Assembly: GCA_947623455.1 (NCBI GenBank)
Contig: OX392529.1
Span: 61,213,186-61,277,185 of the forward strand
From: Mimachlamys varia
Lineage: Eukaryota > Mollusca > Bivalvia > Pectinida > Pectinidae
Length of the DNA: 64,000 bases
Direction of reading: 5' to 3'
Each line of letters begins with the position of its first letter. Within the stretch, counting starts at the first letter, position 1. A program made the translations under genes and the position numbers. This document shows, piece by piece, positions 35,943-49,293 of the stretch. Under the pieces are notes generated by a model. That model ran no database searches and was not told the origin of the DNA. It saw nothing but the letters and a program-made list of their open reading frames with translations.

Positions 35943-38210
35943 TACAGTACCGTGTCATAAGTATTGAAGATTTTTTTATTTTGCTATAAATTCTTTGTAT
36001 TGCCAACCATTTTAATGAATTTTCCTAACTTTTTTTATGGGTGGATTTTGACAATATTTAGTCATTTTGTACAGAAATATCAAGTTTCTTCTCATAATTT
36101 TCATTTAATTTTCCGTCGTGTATTTATGAAGCAACAAAGAATTATCTACATGTGCACTGATAATTTTCGTGTTATGCCATTTTCCTATATTAGTCTAGTC
36201 AATATTGGGTTTAACCGGGACAAAATTGCAACAGAATTTTTTTTTTAGTTTTCCTAGAAGATGGATACCTATATTTTAACAGAAAAAAAGTCTACCAAAA
36301 TCTACCTTTGGGAAATCGTTTTTTTTGCACAAATTGGGGGTCAAGAATTTGAGCTTAATTGCTTACTGGGCCAATTTTGAAGTGAAATAACTAATTATTA
36401 AGCAATTCTTATTGTAAAATGATAAGTTACATGCCATAACCGGTTTATGTATATTACAGATTTGCCAAAATCGTTTTACTGATATGGAATGTTGAAAAAA
36501 TATTGATCCATCAATATCACTAAAAATCCATTTTACTTGACGATATTTTAATTTTTCACATTTTAAGTGCAGAAAACATCATTTAATATCCACAGTAGCA
36601 AAGTAAGATTAAATTCAATCTTTAACATAATGGTATTTAATTTAATTATTTAATTTAACTGATGATTGCTTAATATACAAAAAAGTTATTAAACATCAAA
36701 ATCATCAAAATGTGCTGATTTTGCATTTTTCCAAGTCCATATTGAATGCTTTGCATATCTCTTTCGCATGTATTTTGATAATAAGGAAGGCAAATACAGA
36801 AGTCTTCTTTAATTTTCATTAAAGTGTTTGAATTGTTTATCTTAAATACTAAATTTGATAAAATAAATTTGCCATTATGCTTAAAATCAAATCTTGAAAC
36901 CACTACCTTATTCAGTTTAACCTGAACAGTCAAAAATGGCTAAGTCCACTATTCTGAACAACAAAATTCCTTATTTCTTTGTTAAGTTTAATCAGATTAC
37001 ATGAAGACTTTGTCAGAATTATTACTATAAAATTTTTGTTTTAATGCAATTAATCCGAATTTTAACATCCAAAAAACCTAATAATTAAATGAAAATAATA
37101 CATTTTTACTACAGACCATAAAGGAAAAAAAGAAAATATTTTTTTTACTCAACCCAAAATATTTTATTTAATCACAATTCGCATTAGCCATCAATACAAT
37201 CTTATTGTCTTTAGCCAAGCAAAGTTATTTAGCAATCGGATAAAACACACAAAAAATATGCATATTTATGTTATTTAGAATGATGAACTTGGTCATTTTT
37301 TGGCGTTCTGCCCAAAAAGCATGTAATAGTGTTTTGAATATTTGATTATCAATATATTAGCAAACTGACCTTACCAAAAAAGTATTTAAAATAACCATTG
37401 TACATACATGAAAGCATGTGAAAAGATTTTCACAATTTGCTTTTTACATTATTAAAATACAGGTTGCATAAATTGAGAAATCGTTCAATATTGACGTTGA
37501 AACAGTTCAAAATTGGCCTCGCAGCCAACTTTCAAGACCAAAAAAAAATACTGTATGAAAGCAAAATGTCTCATATAAGAAAGTTTAATACATATGTAAT
37601 ATTTTAATGAATAAATTCATATCTAGAAATGATATTTATAATATCTTTTTATTTTCTTTTGTCTTAAAAATGCAAAAAAAGCTTGTATGTTCATCATTCA
37701 GATGCTTTTTAGTGACTTTTGACTGTACATTATTTCTTGTTGCAATAATTTCTATCGATTTAATTTAGTTGTTTGTATTAAACATGAACTAGTTATACAA
37801 TGTAGTTAATAGTTAAATATAAAAAAAAATAATTGAGAATTAAATATTTCACATTAAAGATGCACCATTGAGCAATTATGCTTATTTCATGATCCCAATT
37901 AGTGCGAAAAAAAGTGAATTACCAAAGGTAGATTTTGGTAGACTTTTTTTCTGTTACAGAATAGGTATCCGCCATTCCAAAAAAATGAAAATAAATTCTG
38001 TTGCAATTTTGTCCCGGTTAGGTCTATATTTTGGCTAATTTGACTGGACTATATAACTTTTGAGATGAAGTAGGAAACAATTCTCTATAGGCATACAAAA
38101 CTTCATAAAAAATGATTCATAAACAATGTCAGGAAAATTTTTTGAAAAATGTTGACAAAAAGAAAAATACAGCAAAATAAACATTTTCATACTTATGGCA
38201 CAGTACTGTA
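35943..38210. mobile_element. Large foldback (inverted-repeat) structure, 2.27 kb
   Basis: The outer ends are inverted: left TACAGTACCGTGTCATAAGT, right (reverse complement) TACAGTACTGTGCCATAAGT. Inner matching blocks include TAACCGGGAC at 36,212 versus GTCCCGGTTA at 38,011, and CTACCAAAATCTACCTTTGG at about 36,292 versus its complement at 37,922-37,941. The arms reach at least 35,943-36,440 and 37,780-38,210, with divergence rising towards a centre near 37,077. The two open frames in the arms (35,964-36,248 plus; 38,035-38,301 minus) resemble each other only because the arms are related. No transposase seen. Confidence 0.75.
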
Positions 38211-38232
38211 CCTGCAAAATACATGTATAATA

Positions 38233-39113
38233 AGATTCTTTCGTGACCAGGGATGTAAGATAAGGAAATTCCACCCAAGGTTTCGCTAAGGGTTTTGCCA
38301 AATTTGAAAACCCCTTGGGTGGAATTTACGTATCTTATACCTTTGGTCATGAAAGAGTATTTTTCTCTCATATCAACTATCTAAATAAGTTCAAAACCAT
38401 GAAAATATGTTTTGACTGGCTACCATTTTGAAAAGTTTTTTTAATTTTATTTCGTCTTCGTGTTCTCTTTTTTAGCAACAAAATTTACCGTATTTGTGAC
38501 ATCACGTAATTGTTGAGCCATTGTGACGTCACATCGCGTGATATGCTATACAAGATAGATTATTCTCTCATATCTCGCCATGTTGGATAGAGGTTGCTCA
38601 AGTAAGAAAGCTATGTAAGAAAAATCTATTTTACATAGCATTTCACGCGACGTGACGTCACAATGGCTCAACAATGACGTGACGTCACGAATACGGTCAA
38701 CTCTGATGCCGGAAAGAGAAAACGTCGGCGTGATAAAATTAAAACCTTTCACAAAATTTTAACCATAAACACCAGGAAGAGGAGATTAATTTTTCTGTGC
38801 AAACTTTGTTTGCAAATATAGGGTATGCTTAAACTCGCTGTCTAATTCGTTTTCGTCAAAAAAGCTCAAGGAAAAAGTTGAAATTTCAAAATGGTAGCCT
38901 GTTTAAACATATTTTCATGGTTTTTGAGCTTATTCGGGTAGTTGATATAAGAGAAAAAGACTCTTTCATTATGTGTGTATGTAGGATAGGGATATTCCAC
39001 CCTCGGGATCACAAAATGTGGTAAAACCCTCGGCAAGCCTCAGGTTTCACCACATTTTGTGACCCCTCGGGTGGAATATCCCTATCCTACATACACACAT
39101 ATGAAAGAGTCTT
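38233..39113. mobile_element. Nested foldback element with CRE motifs
   Basis: Two terminal hairpins flank an inverted repeat. Left hairpin 38,233-38,362 pairs AAATTCCACCCAAGG with CCTTGGGTGGAATTT. Right hairpin about 38,957-39,113 pairs GATATTCCACCCTCGGG with CCCTCGGGTGGAATATC and is almost perfect. Between them about 38,345-38,590 is inverted relative to about 38,620-38,965 (for example TTGTTGAGCCATTGTGACGT and its complement). The octamer TGACGTCA occurs at 38,524-38,531, 38,653-38,660 and 38,680-38,687. Probably non-autonomous; no coding potential. Confidence 0.75.
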
Positions 39114-41227
39114 ATATCCTTACATAGCTTTCTTCCATTGGCAAATTCTATCTAAAATGGCGAGATATTTGAGTAAAACACCCTACAGATTTTGGTTGTT
39201 CAGAAGAATTTGTTAAAATGTTTAAACAAATTTGACCTCTATGACCTTAAATATCAAGGTTATTTACTTGAACAACTTGGCAGTCCTCATCCCAGCATGC
39301 TCCTGACCAAATATGGTATTAAGAAGTTTTTAAAATCAAAATGTTGACTCTGGATGTCCGGAACAATGGATGCTGCACCATGCCTTATAAAGCTCACTTT
39401 GCCCTTTGGGCCAGGTAAGCTAAAACTGAGGAGGGTGGGGTGGGGGTGGGGTGGGGCTGGGGAGGCGGTGGATGTAAGGTGAACAAAGAAATCTTGAAAA
39501 TATTATTTCAGATACCCCAACCAACCTTAGATTTTAGTATTGCACATCAGATACTAAAAATTTCATGTCACTCAAATGCATTGATGGAAAATCAAACTAG
39601 TCAAATATATTTCTTGAATAAGATCCGATATTCTTATTCAAAAGACCAAAAAATGTGTTTGTTGATTTTTGTCAGGTCTTAATTGACTTTCTACACCTCA
39701 AAAAGATTATTTTCAATTCTGTCTAAATTAACCAATACACTGTTAAGTCAATGTCAAAGTCACACAAGCTATTTTACACTAGCAACAACTTAGTGTCAAA
39801 ATGTATTTATGTCTATTTTACCTATAATAGTCGTTTAATGAATGGATGTCTGTGATTTGTGACCCCAACCATTTTTGGTGATATTACTAACCGGTCTAGT
39901 CAAAACGAAACTAGAATTGTTTTTACCATATGCGTGTCATGCTGTTTCCTACTTTCGTTTTCAGTCGACAGGAGATTCTTCGCCTATGATAGTTTTATTT
40001 ATGATGGATTCACATTCTTCGCGAAGTCTCTGTCGAGGAGGGCGAGGGTGGGGTGGGTGGTTATTTATGATATGTTGTGGTAGGCGGAAGAGCGGGGGGG
40101 CACAGTGTACAATAAATCAAATCCTACAAGTCGCATAATATCCACAATTGAAGAAATGTCACTAAATCTTACATAAAATTATGATATGCTATGTATAACA
40201 TATCTACATACTGTATTTGTAGTATATGGTTTCAGGTTATAGGCCTTTACCAGGGTGGTCTACAATGTAATGAAGAAAGTAGGCCTATCCCTACGTATTT
40301 AGTCGTGTCCAATATGTACACCGTACATGTGTAGCGGAAACCTACATGTAAGGCCACCTACCAGCGGTGTATTACTTTGTAAACCAGCCCCATTATATCT
40401 GGTAACACATATAAGCCTTACACACGTTTTCACTTTTTGCACACTTGCCTTTCAACAGAATCCTGGTGGTCCATTTTGTCGTATAACGCGATCTTTACCC
40501 GCCTTCGATAATGTATGCGGCCTTCCCTTCCCAAAGGATGAATATTTTATCCGCGTTGACCTAGGCCTATCTTCCCACAGTCCAGGAGATCCCCCGCAAC
40601 AAATAGCACGGCCAGGGTCGCAACTTATGTCATTTGCCTTACGAAGGATAAATCACCTATACTCTTATCTAGCCATTTTTGGATTTTGTTTTCAACAAGC
40701 TAACAAGGCGCTATTTGTCGTACCACGGTAATGCAAGGGAAGTAACTCTTACTTATATTTAATTGCCCAAAGATCTGCGACAATATATATAGCTGCTGCA
40801 AAATCAAATTGATAATAATTTGTAGCCAAAATACAATTTACATGTATATTAATCACATATAAATATATTTAAAAAAAAAAAGCAATTATCCTTTTGTTGA
40901 TAGTTAACAAAGTTCATTTTTAATTAACGCTTTAAATTTTCAAAAAGCTTCTTTATAAATAAAATATATGGAATATTATGAGGTGTTGGGCTTGTACTGT
41001 AAGTGTAACTGACATGGCTTTACCAGACATAATACTTTAACACTGTATACATTATTCAATGATGCAGCATCTCTCCTTAACAGCTCAACAAGAGAATATT
41101 TCATTTAAGATATACATGTACAGTTCACATCGAGTAATTTAATTATGCTTAATTTATTCCATATGTTGCTGTATCTAGTATAAAATCCTTTATAGATTGC
41201 TTAAATCATCAAAACTAAGCATATTCC
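39114..41227. other. Intergenic DNA, no supported gene
   Basis: Mostly unique. A 134-residue open frame at 40,327-40,731 lies in the least AT-rich part but matches no domain I know and has no supporting splice or promoter context. Overlapping 74- and 87-residue frames near 39,860-40,138 are equally unsupported. GGGAAGTAACTC near 40,738 resembles a dispersed molluscan repeat motif. Confidence 0.45.
39431..39473 (+). other. G-rich tract with G-quadruplex potential
   Basis: Contains at least six runs of three or more G separated by one or two bases (GGGTGGGGTGGGGGTGGGG and onward), an ideal intramolecular quadruplex pattern on the plus strand. Confidence 0.7.
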
Positions 41228-44200
41228 ATGTTGCTGTATCCATCGTTAGATACACCAGTGACATGTTGATGTATCCATCGTTAGATACACCAGTGACACG
41301 TTGATGTATCCATCCTTAGATACACCAGTGACACGTTGCTGTATCCATCGTTAGATACACCAGTGACACATTGCTGTATCCATCCTTAGATACACCAGTG
41401 ACACGTTGCTGTATCCATCGTTAGATACACCAGTGACACGTTGCTGTATCCATCGTTAGATACACCAGTGACACATTGCTGTATCCATCCTTAGATACAC
41501 CAGTGACACGTTGATGTATCCATCCTTAGATACACCAGTGACACGTTGCTGTATCCATCGTTAGATACACCAGTGACATGTTGATGTATCCATCGTTAGA
41601 TACACCAGTGACATGTTGATGTATCCATCGTTAGATACACCAGTGACACGTTGCTGTATCCATCGTTAGATACACCAGTGACACGTTGCTGTATCCATCG
41701 TTAGATACACCAGTGACACGTTGCTGTATCCATCCTTAGATACACCAGTGACACGTTGCTGTATCCATCCTTAGATACACCAGTGACACGTTAATGTATC
41801 TATCGTTAGATACACCAGTGACACGTTGCTGTATCCATCCTTAGATACACCAGTGACACGTTAATGTATCTATCGTTAGATACACCAGTGACACGTTGCT
41901 GTATCCATCGTTAGATACACCAGTGACACGTTCCTGTATCAATCCTTAGATACACCAGTGACACGTTGCTGTATCCATCCTTAGATACACCAGTGACACG
42001 TTGCTGTATCCATCGTTAGATACACCAGTGACACGTTGCTGTATCCATCGTTAGATACACCGGTGACACGTTGCTGTATCCATCGTTAGATACACCGGTG
42101 ACACGTTGCTGTATCAATCCTTAGATACACCAGTGACACGTTGCTGTATCAATCCTTAGATACACCAGTGACACGTTGCTGTATCCATCGTTAGATACAC
42201 CGGTGACACCTTGCTGTATCCATTTTAAGATACACCAGTGACACGTTGCTGTATCCATCCTTAGATACACCAGTGATATGTTGCTGTATCCATCCTTAGA
42301 TACACCAGTGACACGTTGCTGTATCCATCGTTAGATACACCAGTGACACGTTGCTGTATCAATCCTTAGATACACCAGTGACACGTTGCTGTATCCATCC
42401 TTAGATACACCAGTGACACGTTGCTGTATCCATCGTTAGATACACCAGTGACACGTTGCTGTATCCATCGTTAGATACACCGGTGACACGTTGCTGTATC
42501 CATCGTTAGATACACCGGTGACACGTTGCTGTATCAATCCTTAGATACACCAGTGACACGTTGCTGTATCAATCCTTAGATACACCAGTGACACGTTGCT
42601 GTATCCATCGTTAGATACACCGGTGACACCTTGCTGTATCCATCCTAAGATACACCAGTGACACGTTGCTGTATCCATCCTTAGATACACCGGTGACACG
42701 TTGCTGTATCCATCCTTAGATACACCAGTGACACGTTGCTGTATCCATCGTTAGATACACCAGTGACACATTGCTGTATCCATCGTTAGATACACCAGTG
42801 ACACATTGCTGTATCCATCCTAAGATACACCAGTGACACCTTGCTGTATCCATCCTTAGATACACCAGTAACACGTTGTTGTATCCATCCTTAGATACAC
42901 CAGTGACACGTTGCTGTATCAATCCTTAGATACACCAGTGACACGTTGCTGTATCCATCGTTAGATACACCAGTGACATGTTGCTGTATCCATCCTTAGA
43001 TACACCAGTGACACATTGCTGTATCCATCCTTAGATACACCAGTGACACGTTGCTGTATCGATCATTAGATACACCAGTGACATGTTGTTGTATCCATCC
43101 TTAGATACACCAGTGACACGTTGCTGTATCCATCCTTAGATACACCAGTGACACGTTGCTGTATCCATCGTTAGATACACCAGTGACATGTTGCTGTATC
43201 CATCGTTAGATACACCAGTGACACGTTGCTGTATCCATCCTTAGATACACCAGTGACACGTTGCTGTATCCATCCTTAGATACACCAGTGACACGTTGCT
43301 GTATCCATCCTTAGATACACCAGTGACACGTTGCTGTATCCATCGTTAGATACACCAGTGACATGTTGCTGTATCCATCGTTAGATACACCAGTGACACA
43401 TTGCTGTATCCATCCTTAGATACACCAGTGACACGTTGCTGTATCCATCGTTATACACCAGTGACACGTTGCTGTATCCATCCTTAGATACACCAGTGAC
43501 ACATTGCTGTATCCATCCTAAGATACACCATGCTGTATCCATCGTTAGATACACCAGTGACACGTTGCTGTATCCATCCTCAGATACACCAGTGACACGT
43601 TGCTGTATCCATCGTTAGATACACAAATGGGACGTTGCTGTATCAATCCTTAGATACACCAGTGACACGTTGCTGTATCAATCCTTAGATACACCAGTGA
43701 CACATTGCTGTATCCATCCTTAGATACACCAGTGACACGTTGTTGTATCCATCCTTAGATACACCAGTGACACGTTGCTGTATCCATCCTAAGATACACC
43801 AGTGACACATTGCTGTATCCATCGTTATACACCAGTGACACATTGCTGTATCCATCCTTAGATACACCAGTGACACGTTGCTGTATCCATCGTTAGATAC
43901 ACCAGTGTCACCTTGCTGTATCCATCCTAAGATACACCAGTGACATGTTGCTGTATCCATCGTTAGATACACCAGTGACACGTTGCTGTATCCATCCTTA
44001 GATACACCAGTGACACGTTGCTGTATCCATCGTTAGATACACCGGTGACACCTTGCTGTATCCATCCTAAGATACACCAGTGACACATTGCTGTATCCAT
44101 CCTTAGATACACCGGTGACACGTTGCTGTATCCATCCTTAGATACACCAGTGACACGTTGCTGTATCCATCGTTAGATACACCAGTGACACATTGCTGTA

Positions 44201-47200
44201 TCCATCGTTAGATACACCAGTGACACGTTGCTGTATCCATCCTTAGATACACCAGTAACACGTTGCTGTATCCATCCTTAGATACACCAGTGACACGTTG
44301 CTGTATCGATCATTAGATACACCAGTGACATGTTGCTGTATCCATCCTAAGATACACCAGTGACACGTTGTTGTATCCATCGTTAGATACACCAGTGACA
44401 CGTTGCTGTATCGATCATTAGATACACCAGTGACACGTTGCTGTATCCATCCTAAGATACACCAGTGACACGTTGTTGTATCCATCGTTAGATACACCAG
44501 TGACACGTTGCTGTATCCATCCTTAGATACACCAGTGACACATTGCTGTATCCATCCTTAGATACACCAGTGACACGTTGCTGTATCGATCATTAGATAC
44601 ACCAGTGACATGTTGCTGTATCCATCCTTAGATACACCAGTGACATGTTGCTGTATCCATCCTTAGATACACCAGTGACACGTTGCTGTATCCATCCTTA
44701 GATACACCAGTGACACGTTGTTGTATCCATCCTTAGATACACCAGTAACATGTTGTTGTATCCATCGTTAGATACACCAGTGACATGTTGCTGTATCCAT
44801 CGTTAGATACACCAGTGACACATTGCTGTATCCATCCTTAGATACACCAGTGACACGTTGCTGTATCCATCGTTAGATACACCAGTGACATGTTGCTGTA
44901 TCCATCGTTAGATACACCAGTGACACATTGCTGTATCCATCCTTAGATACACCAGTGACACGTTGCTGTATCCATCGTTATACACCAGTGACACGTTGCT
45001 GTATCCATCCTTAGATACACCAGTGACACATTGCTGTATCCATCCTAAGATACACCATGCTGTATCCATCGTTAGATACACCAGTGACACGTTGCTGTAT
45101 CCATCCTCAGATACACCAGTGACACGTTGCTGTATCCATCCTTAGATACACCAGTGACATGTTGCTGTATCCATCCTTAGATACACCAGTGACACGTTGC
45201 TGTATCCATCGTTAGATACACCAGTGACATGTTGCTGTATCCATCGTTAGATACACCAGTGACACATTGCTGTATCCATCCTTAGATACACCAGTGACAC
45301 GTTGCTGTATCCATCGTTATACACCAGTGACACGTTGCTGTATCCATCCTTAGATACACCAGTGACACATTGCTGTATCCATCCTAAGATACACCATGCT
45401 GTATCCATCGTTAGATACACCAGTGACACGTTGCTGTATCCATCCTCAGATACACCAGTGACACGTTGCTGTATCCATCGTTAGATACACAAATGGGACG
45501 TTGCTGTATCAATCCTTAGATACACCAGTGACACGTTGCTGTATCAATCCTTAGATACACCAGTGACACATTGCTGTATCCATCGTTAGATACACCAGTG
45601 ACACGTTGTTGTATCCATCCTTAGATACACCAGTGACACGTTGCTGTATCCATCCTAAGATACACCAGTGACACATTGCTGTATCCATCGTTATACACCA
45701 GTGACACATTGCTGTATCCATCCTTAGATACACCAGTGACACGTTGCTGTATCCATCGTTAGATACACCAGTGTCACCTTGCTGTATCCATCCTAAGATA
45801 CACCAGTGACATGTTGCTGTATCCATCGTTAGATACACCAGTGACACGTTGCTGTATCCATCCTTAGATACACCAGTGACACGTTGCTGTATCCATCGTT
45901 AGATACACCGGTGACACCTTGCTGTATCCATCCTTAGATACACCAGTGACACATTGCTGTATCCATCCTTAGATACACCGGTGACACGTTGCTGTATCCA
46001 TCCTTAGATACACCAGTGACACGTTGCTGTATCCATCGTTAGATACACCAGTGACACATTGCTGTATCCATCGTTAGATACACCAGTGACACGTTGCTGT
46101 ATCCATCCTTAGATACACCAGTGACACCTTGCTGTATCCATCCTTAGATACACCAGTGACACGTTGTTGTATCCATCCTTAGATACACCAGTGACACGTT
46201 GCTGTATCAATCCTTAGATACACCAGTGACACGTTGCTGTATCCATCGTTAGATACACCAGTGACACCTTGCTGTATCCATCGTTAGATACACCAGTGAC
46301 ACATTGCTGTATCCATCCTAAGATACACCATGCTGTATCCATCGTTAGATACACCAGTGACACGTTGCTGTATCCATCGTTAGATACACCAGTGACACGT
46401 TGCTGTATCCATCCTTAGATACACCAGTGACACGTTGCTGTATCCATCGTTAGATACACAAATGGGACGTTGCTGTATCAATCCTTAGATACACCAGTGA
46501 CACGTTGCTGTATCCATCGTTAGATACACCAGTGACATGTTGCTGTATCCATCGTTAGATACACCAGTGACACATTGCTGTATCCATCCTTAGATACACC
46601 AGTGACACGTTGCTGTATCCATCGTTATACACCAGTGACACGTTGCTGTATCCATCCTTAGATACACCAGTGACACATTGCTGTATCCATCCTAAGATAC
46701 ACCATGCTGTATCCATCGTTAGATACACCAGTGACACGTTGCTGTATCCATCCTCAGATACACCAGTGACACGTTGCTGTATCCATCGTTAGATACACAA
46801 ATGGGACGTTGCTGTATCAATCCTTAGATACACCAGTGACACGTTGCTGTATCAATCCTTAGATACACCAGTGACACATTGCTGTATCCATCGTTAGATA
46901 CACCAGTGACACGTTGTTGTATCCATCCTTAGATACACCAGTGACACGTTGCTGTATCCATCCTAAGATACACCAGTGACACATTGCTGTATCCATCGTT
47001 ATACACCAGTGACACATTGCTGTATCCATCCTTAGATACACCAGTGACACGTTGCTGTATCCATCGTTAGATACACCAGTGTCACCTTGCTGTATCCATC
47101 CTAAGATACACCAGTGACATGTTGCTGTATCCATCGTTAGATACACCAGTGACACGTTGCTGTATCCATCCTTAGATACACCAGTGACACGTTGCTGTAT

Positions 47201-49293
47201 CCATCGTTAGATACACCGGTGACACCTTGCTGTATCCATCCTAAGATACACCAGTGACACATTGCTGTATCCATCCTTAGATACACCGGTGACACGTTGC
47301 TGTATCCATCCTTAGATACACCAGTGACACGTTGCTGTATCCATCGTTAGATACACCAGTGACACATTGCTGTATCCATCGTTAGATACACCAGTGACAC
47401 GTTGCTGTATCCATCCTTAGATACACCAGTGACACCTTGCTGTATCCATCCTTAGATACACCAGTGACACGTTGTTGTATCCATCCTTAGATACACCAGT
47501 GACACGTTGCTGTATCAATCCTTAGATACACCAGTGACACGTTGCTGTATCCATCGTTAGATACACCAGTGACATGTTGCTGTATCCATCGTTAGATACA
47601 CCAGGGACACGTTGTTGTATCCATCCTTAGATACACCAGTGACACGTTGCTGTATCAATCCTTAGATACACCAGTGACATGTTGCTGTATCCATCGTTAG
47701 ATACACCAGTGACACGTTGCTGTATCCATCGTTAGATACACCAGTGACACGTTGCTGTATCCATCCTTAGATACACCAGTGACACGTTGCTGTATCCATC
47801 GTTAGATACACAAATGGGACGTTGCTGTATCAATCCTTAGATACACCAGTGACACGTTGCTGTATCCATCGTTATACACCAGTGACACATTGCTGTATCC
47901 ATCGTTAGATACACCAGTGACACGTTGTTGTATCCATCCTTAGATACACCAGTGACACGTTGCTGTATCCATCCTAAGATACACCAGTGACACATTGCTG
48001 TATCCATCGTTATACACCAGTGACACATTGCTGTATCCATCCTTAGATACACCAGTGACACGTTGCTTTATCCATCGTTAGATACACCAGTGTCACCTTG
48101 CTGTATCCATCCTAAGATACACCAGTGACATGTTGCTGTATCCATCGTTAGATACACCAGTGACACGTTGCTGTATCCATCCTTAGATACACCAGTGACA
48201 CGTTGCTGTATCCATCGTTAGATACACCGGTGACACCTTGCTGTATCCATCCTAAGATACACCAGTGACACATTGCTGTATCCATCCTTAGATACACCGG
48301 TGACACGTTGCTGTATCCATCCTTAGATACACCAGTGACACGTTGCTGTATCCATCGTTAGATACACCGGTGACACATTGCTGTATCCATCGTTAGATAC
48401 ACCAGTGACACCTTGCTGTCTCCATCCTTAGATACACCAGTGACACGTTGTTGTATCCATCCTTAGATACACCAGTGACACGTTGCTGTATCAATCCTTA
48501 GATACACCAGTGACACGTTGCTGTATCCATCGTTAGATACACCAGTGACACGTTGCTGTATCCATCCTTAGATACACCATGCTGTATCCATCGTTAGATA
48601 CACCAGTGACACGTTCCTGTATCAATCCTTAGATACACCAGTGACACATTGCTGTATCCATCCTTAGATACACCAGTGACACATTGCTGTATCCATCCTA
48701 AGATACACCATGCTGTATCCATCGTTAGATACACCAGCGACACATTGCTGTATCAATCGTTAGATACACCAGTGACACGTTGCTGTATCCATCCTTAGAT
48801 ACACCAGTGACACGTTGCTGTATCCATCCTAAGATACACCAGTGACACATTGCTGTATCCATCGTTATACACCAGTGACACATTGCTGTATCCATCGTTA
48901 GATACACCAGCGACACGTTGCTGTATCCATCCTTAGATACACCAGTGACACGTTGCTGTATCTATCGTTAGATACACCAGTGACACGTTGCTGTATCCAT
49001 CCTTAGATACACCAGTGACACGTTGCTGTATCCATCCTTAGATACACCAGTGACACCTTGCTGTATCCATCCTTAGATACACCAGTGACACGTTGCTGTA
49101 TCCATCCTTAGATACACCAGTGACACGTTGCTGTATCCATCCTTAGATACACCAGTTACATGTTGCTGTATCCATCGTTATATACACCAGTGACACATTG
49201 CTGTATCCATCCTTAGACACACCAGTGACACGTTGCTGTATTCATCCTTAGATACACGTTGCTATATCCATCCTTAGATACACCAGTGACATG
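41228..49293. repeat. 35-bp minisatellite, about 230 copies (8 kb)
   Basis: Units of TTGCTGTATCCATCGTTAGA followed by TACACCAGTGACACG. Each unit holds the inverted pair TGTATC and GATACA around an 8-base loop, usually CATCGTTA or CATCCTTA. Rare variants (GTTATACACC short units, CACCATGCTG deletions, ACAAATGGGACG) recur in blocks, showing higher-order duplication: the same composite starts at 43,436, 44,963, 45,302 and 46,610 (offsets 1,527, 339 and 1,308 bp). The many 60-98-residue open frames are copies of these composites. A degenerate piece (GTTGCTGTATC) precedes the array at about 41,165. Confidence 0.97.

Noticed and set aside
35964..38301. Pair of similar short proteins on opposite strands
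   Set aside because: The similarity comes from the arms of one inverted repeat; neither has a recognisable domain.
40327..40731. 134-residue plus-strand open frame
   Set aside because: No domain, splice signal or promoter support; codon content does not look protein-like enough to call it.
43381..48916. Repeated 60-98-residue open frames in the 35-bp array, as a gene family
   Set aside because: They are identical because of higher-order duplication of the minisatellite and occur on both strands at the same place.
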